This document shows positions 1 through 5,758 of a stretch of 5,758 nt of DNA, one piece after another (within the stretch, counting starts at the first letter, position 1; each line of letters starts with the position of its first letter). The stretch is from contig CAJBXY010000079.1 in the NCBI GenBank assembly GCA_903959665.1, forward strand, positions 1 to 5,758, given 5' to 3'. The stretch comes from an uncultured Solirubrobacterales bacterium. Its GTDB lineage: Bacteria > Actinomycetota > Thermoleophilia > Solirubrobacterales > Solirubrobacteraceae. The translations under genes and the position numbers were made by a program. The notes under the pieces were generated by a model. It made no database searches and had not been told where the DNA came from. It saw only the letters and a list, made by a program, of their open reading frames with translations.

Positions 1-2422
<2,422 letters not shown>

Positions 2423-2429
2423 CTAATCG

Positions 2430-2939
2430 CTACAGCGTTGCAGCCCACGCCCTCAGCTCGGCGGCATGGGATTCATCCAGCCCTGTGCTCGGTTCGGTCT
2501 GCACGAGAAGGGTCGGGCCAATGCGAGCTGCCGCCCAGCTGCGGCAGGCCTCGTCGAGCGCATCGTCGATCCAAGCCAGCGGGCGCCCGGGGCCAGCGAA
2601 GTCATCTATTGCCTGCAGTTTCCAGTGCGCACGGGCCTTCCCTGGGTTGCGTTCGAACTGCAGAAAAGGCAGTTCGCCGGGTAAGCCAAGCCACTGCGGC
2701 AGGTAATCATTGGCCTTCTCTTCCCAGCCGGTGCACCAAACGAGCTCAAAGTGATCACCGAGCCCTGGCAGGTGCTCGGCCGCGCGGGCCGAACAGAGAT
2801 GAAGTATTCCGTCCACGTGAAGCCATTCTCCCTCTGGCAGAGCGTCGGGACTGAAGCCAAAAAGCGATATGACCCCGTCAACATCGACGAGCAGCAGCGG
2901 CTTGCCTGAATCCGGGTTGCTGCTCTCTGCGCCGGCCAC
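2430..2939 (-). CDS. Small HAD-superfamily protein (HAD domain related to RNA-repair-associated HADs)
   Basis: This 169-residue soluble protein has the HAD phosphohydrolase signature motifs in order. Motif I is LLLVDVDGVI with D19 and D21. Motif II is WCTGWE with T70. The motif III Lys is probably K107 (HWKLQAI), and motif IV is WIDD with D125 and D126. The arrangement of W-T-W-E followed by AN, and the ending TEPSTGLDESHAAELRAWA, resemble a common actinobacterial family. From memory this is assigned to the HAD domain seen in 'Swiss Army Knife' RNA-repair proteins. All catalytic positions are intact, so phosphatase or phosphotransferase activity is plausible, but the substrate is unknown. No signal peptide or membrane segment is seen. 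The start is GTG at 2939-2937. An in-frame TAG about 50 bases upstream leaves no ATG alternative. There is no Shine-Dalgarno sequence, but GATACT lies 7 nt before the start. The gene converges on rpoC with stops 7 bp apart and diverges from the membrane-protein gene. Confidence 0.88.
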   Translation of the reverse strand: MAGAESSNPDSGKPLLLVDVDGVISLFGFSPDALPEGEWLHVDGILHLCSARAAEHLPGLGDHFELVWCTGWEEKANDYLPQWLGLPGELPFLQFERNPGKARAHWKLQAIDDFAGPGRPLAWIDDALDEACRSWAAARIGPTLLVQTEPSTGLDESHAAELRAWAATL

Positions 2940-2984
2940 GGCCCGCAGTATCGCCCAACCAGCCCGCCAGGCGCGCCAACGCTG
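2940..2984. promoter_or_regulatory. Divergent 45-bp intergenic region
   Basis: These 45 bp separate the start codons of the leftward HAD gene and the rightward membrane-protein gene. If both genes have their own promoters, the promoters must overlap here or reach into the opposite coding sequence. The only A/T-containing core is GCAGTATCG at 2945-2953; the rest is G+C-rich. No Shine-Dalgarno sequence is visible before either start. No convincing -35 hexamer was found on either strand. The function is inferred from gene orientation only. Confidence 0.4.
2947..2952 (-). promoter_or_regulatory. Candidate -10 element for the HAD gene (GATACT)
   Basis: On the minus strand this reads GATACT, which matches TATAAT at four of six positions. 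Exactly 7 nt separate it from the GTG start at 2939. That would place the transcription start at or next to the start codon and give a leaderless mRNA. No good -35 is visible, so this is a weak prediction from spacing alone. Confidence 0.28.
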
Positions 2985-3851
2985 ATGCTAAACCTCGGGC
3001 TACTGATCGCGCTGCTCAGCGCGCTGACGATGAACCTCGCGTTCTTCTTCAAGTTCCGCGGCGCTCGCGTTGCGCCGCGCGTTGATCTGCGCCACCCGAT
3101 TGGCAGCGCTGTCGGCCTTTGGAAGTCGAAGTGGTTTGCGCTCGGCATGGTCGTCGGCTTGATCGCATGGGGAATGCACGTCGCCGCCCTGACGATCGCG
3201 CCGCTCTCGCTGGTGCAAGCCGTGCTCGCCAGCGGTGTCGCGCTGGTCGCCGTGATGGCCGACCGCATCTTCGGCCTTCAGGTAGGAAGGCGGCAGTGGT
3301 GGGGGCTCGCGCTGACGGCGCTCGGGCTGGCGCTGCTGGCCTTGACGATGCCGGCCACGGTCGGGCCACACGCCAGCTACTCCGGTGCTCAGATGGCGCT
3401 CTTTGAAGCCGTCCTTCTGGCCGTCGGCGTGATTCTAATTCTTGGGCCTCGCGCCGCAGGGGCGCGCAGTGAACACCATGGGATCGCGCTGGCCGCGGCC
3501 GCTGGAGTCATGTTTGGTGCTTGCAACGTCAGCGTCAAGGCGCTCACCGGCACGCTGCCTGACGCCGGCCTCGCTGGCGTGATCAGCGCTCCGATGGTGA
3601 TCGCGATCGCGGCCTCGATCGGTGCCTTCTACGCCTCCGCTCGCAGCCTTCAGCTCGGTGGCGCGGTAGCCGTGATCGGCATCACCGGAACGGCCAGCAG
3701 CATCACCTGCGTCGCAGGCGGGATCCTCGTCTTTGGAGACCCAATGCCCGCCGATCTGCTGGGAATGCTTGTTCAAGGACTGGCATTTGTGCTCGTGATT
3801 GCCGCTTCGGCGCTGATTCCGGCATCTCGCGCGAGCCAACTCACGACCTAA
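2985..3851 (+). CDS. DMT-superfamily (EamA/NIPA-like) integral membrane transporter
   Basis: This is a 288-residue, very hydrophobic protein with nine predicted membrane helices at roughly residues 3-22, 50-69, 72-92, 105-123, 134-154, 166-186, 196-216, 224-249 and 257-279. Basic loops (KFRGARVAPRVDLRH, DRIFGLQVGRR, GPRAAGAR and the C-terminal PASR) fall on one side. This fits the positive-inside rule with N-terminus out and C-terminus in. The motif APLSLVQAVLASG in helix 3 and GGILVFGDPM at the end of helix 8 are typical of drug/metabolite-type transporters. These include EamA exporters and the NIPA magnesium-transporter branch. The cargo cannot be read from the sequence. The ATG at 2985 begins directly at helix 1; the frame is open upstream but offers no better start, and no Shine-Dalgarno sequence is seen. 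The stop is TAA. The aminotransferase gene starts 28 bp downstream on the same strand, so cotranscription is possible. That makes an amine, amino acid or related metabolite a reasonable but unproven guess. Confidence 0.9.
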   Translation: MLNLGLLIALLSALTMNLAFFFKFRGARVAPRVDLRHPIGSAVGLWKSKWFALGMVVGLIAWGMHVAALTIAPLSLVQAVLASGVALVAVMADRIFGLQVGRRQWWGLALTALGLALLALTMPATVGPHASYSGAQMALFEAVLLAVGVILILGPRAAGARSEHHGIALAAAAGVMFGACNVSVKALTGTLPDAGLAGVISAPMVIAIAASIGAFYASARSLQLGGAVAVIGITGTASSITCVAGGILVFGDPMPADLLGMLVQGLAFVLVIAASALIPASRASQLTT

Positions 3852-3866
3852 AACGCTGCTGCGCGG

Positions 3867-3872
3867 TAACGT
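3867..3872 (+). promoter_or_regulatory. Candidate -10 element for the aminotransferase gene (TAACGT)
   Basis: TAACGT fits the actinobacterial -10 pattern TAnnnT. It lies in the 28-bp gap after the membrane-protein gene, exactly 7 nt before the ATG at 3880. This geometry would start transcription at the A of ATG and give a leaderless mRNA. The AGGGG at 3873-3877 is only 2 nt from the ATG, too close to act as a normal ribosome binding site, which also favours a leaderless start. No clear -35 hexamer is present. If active, it would make the aminotransferase and ald at least partly independent of the transporter. Confidence 0.35.
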
Positions 3873-3879
3873 AGGGGCT

Positions 3880-5259
3880 ATGGCCACTACTTCCAGCAGT
3901 CTCACCTCAGAACAACTTCAAGAGCTCGCAAACAGGCATCTCTGGCTGCATTTCAGCCGTATGGGTTCCTACCAGCGCGGCGAGGAGATCCCGATCATCG
4001 TGCGCGGTGACGGTTGCTACGTCTGGGACGACCACGGCAATCGCTACATCGACGGACTCAGCGCGCTCTACTGCGTCAACATTGGCCACGGCCGCGCCGA
4101 CATCGCACAGGCAGGGGCCGATCAAGCGAAGGAGCTTGGCTTCTTCACCAACTGGTCTTACGCCCATCCGAAGTCGATTGAGCTGGCAGCGAAGGTCGCC
4201 TCGCTGGCTCCCGGCGATCTAAATCGCGTCTTCTTCACCTCTGGTGGCGGCGAGTCGGTCGAATCGGCGCTGAAGCTCTCGCGCCAGTACCACAAGATGA
4301 CCGGCAACCCGAACAAGACGAAGATCATCGCCCGCAACATCGCCTACCACGGCACGACGATGGGTGCGCTCGCCGCCACAGGCCTGACCTACGCCCGCCA
4401 GCCTTACGAGCCGCTGATGCCTGGTGGCCGCCACGTTCCCAACACCAACCTCTACCGCCTGCCGCCGGGCTACGGGGAAGAGAATCTCGCTGAGGCGATC
4501 GTCGAGCAGATTGAGTTTGAGGGCCCGGAAACGGTCGCGGCCGTGATCCTTGAGCCGGTCCAGAACGCCGGTGGCTGCTTCGTCCCTCCCGAAGGCTACT
4601 TCCAGCGCGTTCGCGAGATCTGTGACGAATACAACTGCCTGATGATCTCCGACGAGGTGATCTGCTCATGGGGCCGCCTCGGCGAATGGTTCGGAGCCCA
4701 GCGCTTCGGCTATCAGCCGGACATCATCACGACGGCCAAGGGCCTCACCTCGGCCTACGCATCGATGGGCGCGATGATCGCCTCCGACCGCCTGATGGAG
4801 CCGTTCCTCGAAGGCAACAACTCGTTCATCCACGGCTTCACTTTCGGCGGCCATCCGATGGCTTCGGCAATCGCGCTGGCAAATATTCAAGCGATGGAGG
4901 ACGAAGAGGTAATCGAGAACGTGCGTGAGAATGAGCCTTATCTGCGCGCGATGCTGGAGTCGATGCGTGACATTCCGATCGTCGGCGACGTCCGCGGCGC
5001 CGGCTACTTCCAGGCGATCGAACTAGTCAAGAATCGCGAAACGCGTGAAACGTTCAACGATGAGGAGTCGGAGGACCTGCTTCGCGGTTACCTCTCCGGC
5101 GCGCTTTACGGCAATGGCCTGATCTGCCGCTCCGACGACCGCGGCGACCCGGTAATCCAGTTCGCTCCGCCGCTGATCACCGGCCCTGAAGTGATCGATG
5201 AGATTGGCGCGATTCTGCGGCCGGTGCTTGAAGGCGCCAGCGAGCGGTTGGGCCTCTGA
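3880..5259 (+). CDS. Class-III pyridoxal-phosphate aminotransferase (omega-transaminase type)
   Basis: This 459-residue cytosolic enzyme is full length for the family. Class-III aminotransferases move an amino group from an amine or omega-amino acid to a keto acid, often pyruvate. The PLP lysine is K287 in TTAKGLTSAY. The cofactor-ring aspartate is D258 in ISDEV. The phosphate-binding loop is TSGGGESVES (120-129), followed by AYHG (Y157, H158, G159). E225 sits in ILEPVQNAGG. HGFTFGGHP (319-326) supplies the phosphate-contacting Thr from the partner subunit. R417 in ICRSDDRGDP occupies the usual position of the flexible substrate-carboxylate arginine. From memory, the whole protein closely resembles an actinobacterial group that includes M. 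tuberculosis Rv3329, whose substrate I cannot state. The start at 3880 gives the expected N-terminus (RHLWLHFSRMG from residue 19). The stop TGA overlaps the ATG of ald by one base. This strongly suggests an operon in which alanine formed from pyruvate is recycled. The family call is firm; the substrate (GABA, beta-alanine, taurine, putrescine or another amine) is unknown. Confidence 0.96.
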   Translation: MATTSSSLTSEQLQELANRHLWLHFSRMGSYQRGEEIPIIVRGDGCYVWDDHGNRYIDGLSALYCVNIGHGRADIAQAGADQAKELGFFTNWSYAHPKSIELAAKVASLAPGDLNRVFFTSGGGESVESALKLSRQYHKMTGNPNKTKIIARNIAYHGTTMGALAATGLTYARQPYEPLMPGGRHVPNTNLYRLPPGYGEENLAEAIVEQIEFEGPETVAAVILEPVQNAGGCFVPPEGYFQRVREICDEYNCLMISDEVICSWGRLGEWFGAQRFGYQPDIITTAKGLTSAYASMGAMIASDRLMEPFLEGNNSFIHGFTFGGHPMASAIALANIQAMEDEEVIENVRENEPYLRAMLESMRDIPIVGDVRGAGYFQAIELVKNRETRETFNDEESEDLLRGYLSGALYGNGLICRSDDRGDPVIQFAPPLITGPEVIDEIGAILRPVLEGASERLGL

Positions 5260-5261
5260 TG
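5257..5261 (+). other. TGATG stop/start overlap between the aminotransferase and ald
   Basis: The aminotransferase stop TGA (5257-5259) shares its A with the ald ATG (5259-5261). No Shine-Dalgarno sequence precedes the ald start. Ribosomes finishing the first gene probably re-initiate on the second, which would couple the amounts of the two enzymes. Confidence 0.8.
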
Positions 5262-5758
5262 AAGGTTGGCGTTCCGTCCGAGGTGAAGGTTGACGAGTAC
5301 CGCGTAGCGATCACACCATCCGGAGTACGCGAGCTGACCGCGCACGGTCACAGCGTCGTGATCGAGAAGGGCGCCGGCGAAGGCTCGGCGATCAATGACG
5401 CTGAGTACGTCGAGCAGGGCGCGAAGATGCTCAAAGACGCCGACGCCGTCTTCGCCCAGGCCGAGATGATCCTGAAGGTCAAGGAGCCTCAGCCGGAAGA
5501 GGTAGCGCGGCTGCGGCCAGGCCAGGTTCTCTTTACCTACCTTCACCTTGCTCCAGACCCGGAGCTGACGGCCGGTCTCGTAGCCTCCGGCGCAACCTGC
5601 GTCGCCTATGAGACCGTCGAAGATTCGGCCGGGCGCCTGCCGCTGCTGGCGCCGATGAGCGAGATTGCCGGCAAGATCGCCACCCAGGCGGGCGCCTTCA
5701 TGCTTGAAAAGCCGCTCGGTGGCCGCGGCCTGCTGCTCGGAGGGGTTCCCGGCGTGGC
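5259..5758 (+). CDS. ald: Alanine dehydrogenase, N-terminal part (3'-truncated by window edge)
   Basis: This cytosolic enzyme catalyses the reversible NAD-dependent conversion of L-alanine to pyruvate, ammonium and NADH. The window holds the first 166 codons of a protein that usually has about 370 residues. The N-terminus MKVGVPSEVK and EYRVAIT contain the substrate-binding R15. KVKEP contains the catalytic lysine K75, and YLHLA contains the catalytic histidine H96. These positions match those of the M. tuberculosis enzyme as I remember it. Further family landmarks are GAGEGSAI (38-45), YETVE, PLLAPMSE and GGVPGV at the edge. The NAD-binding Rossmann GxGxxG motif would lie just beyond the window. 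The related transhydrogenase alpha subunit (PntA) begins similarly, but the KVKEP...YLHLA pattern and the pairing with a transaminase favour alanine dehydrogenase. The gene has no ribosome binding site of its own and overlaps the aminotransferase gene by one base. No frameshift or missing catalytic residue is seen in the visible part. Confidence 0.95.
   Translation, partial: MKVGVPSEVKVDEYRVAITPSGVRELTAHGHSVVIEKGAGEGSAINDAEYVEQGAKMLKDADAVFAQAEMILKVKEPQPEEVARLRPGQVLFTYLHLAPDPELTAGLVASGATCVAYETVEDSAGRLPLLAPMSEIAGKIATQAGAFMLEKPLGGRGLLLGGVPGV

Noticed and set aside
2438..2854. Plus-strand open frames (138, 72 and 73 codons) after rpoC
   Set aside because: They lie antisense to the HAD gene, whose motifs are intact, and their products are Arg/Ser/Ala-rich without domains.
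2606..3268. 220-codon minus-strand open frame overlapping the HAD and membrane-protein genes
   Set aside because: It overlaps two well-supported genes, its product has low-complexity Ser/Arg/Pro composition, and it shows no recognisable domain. It is a shadow of GC-rich coding sequence.
3873..3877. AGGGG as the ribosome binding site of the aminotransferase
   Set aside because: Only 2 nt separate it from the ATG, which is too short for normal Shine-Dalgarno pairing, and no alternative in-frame start with better spacing is seen nearby.
3435..3905. 156-codon minus-strand open frame over the end of the membrane-protein gene
   Set aside because: It is antisense to transmembrane helices 5-9, and its His/Arg/Gly-rich product looks like translated complement.

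Overview
This is a GC-rich, gene-dense bacterial window with five protein genes and no mobile element, RNA gene, CRISPR array or stretch of 300 bases without a gene. The best guess is an actinobacterium, possibly a deep-branching lineage. The RNA polymerase beta' subunit lacks the large insertion that proteobacteria carry in the trigger loop. From memory, the aminotransferase, alanine dehydrogenase and HAD protein all resemble actinobacterial family members. Shine-Dalgarno sequences are absent or badly placed in front of the genes, and two starts lie 7 nt behind a -10-like hexamer, as in leaderless actinobacterial transcripts. No database search was possible, so the taxonomy is inference.

Layout: (1) Positions 1-2422 hold the 3' part of rpoC (+ strand), from just before the NADFDGDQ catalytic motif to the stop codon. 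(2) Positions 2430-2939 (- strand) hold a small HAD-superfamily protein that converges on rpoC with only 7 bp between the stop codons. (3) A 45-bp divergent spacer (2940-2984) separates it from a nine-helix DMT-type membrane protein at 2985-3851 (+). (4) After 28 bp comes a class-III PLP aminotransferase at 3880-5259 (+). Its stop codon overlaps by one base with (5) the start of alanine dehydrogenase (ald), which runs off the right edge at 5758.

How the genes fit together: the aminotransferase and ald form a tight, probably translationally coupled pair. The simplest reading is an alanine cycle. The aminotransferase would move an amino group from an amine or omega-amino acid to pyruvate, making alanine. 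Alanine dehydrogenase would then deaminate the alanine to ammonium, regenerate pyruvate and yield NADH. The membrane protein just upstream could move the substrate or product, but its cargo cannot be read from the sequence. rpoC belongs to a separate, upstream transcription unit.

I see no clearly new biological system. The points most worth a second look are the coupled transaminase/ald module with its candidate transporter, the basic-residue-free acidic tail of RpoC, and the repeated 7-nt spacing between -10-like hexamers and start codons.
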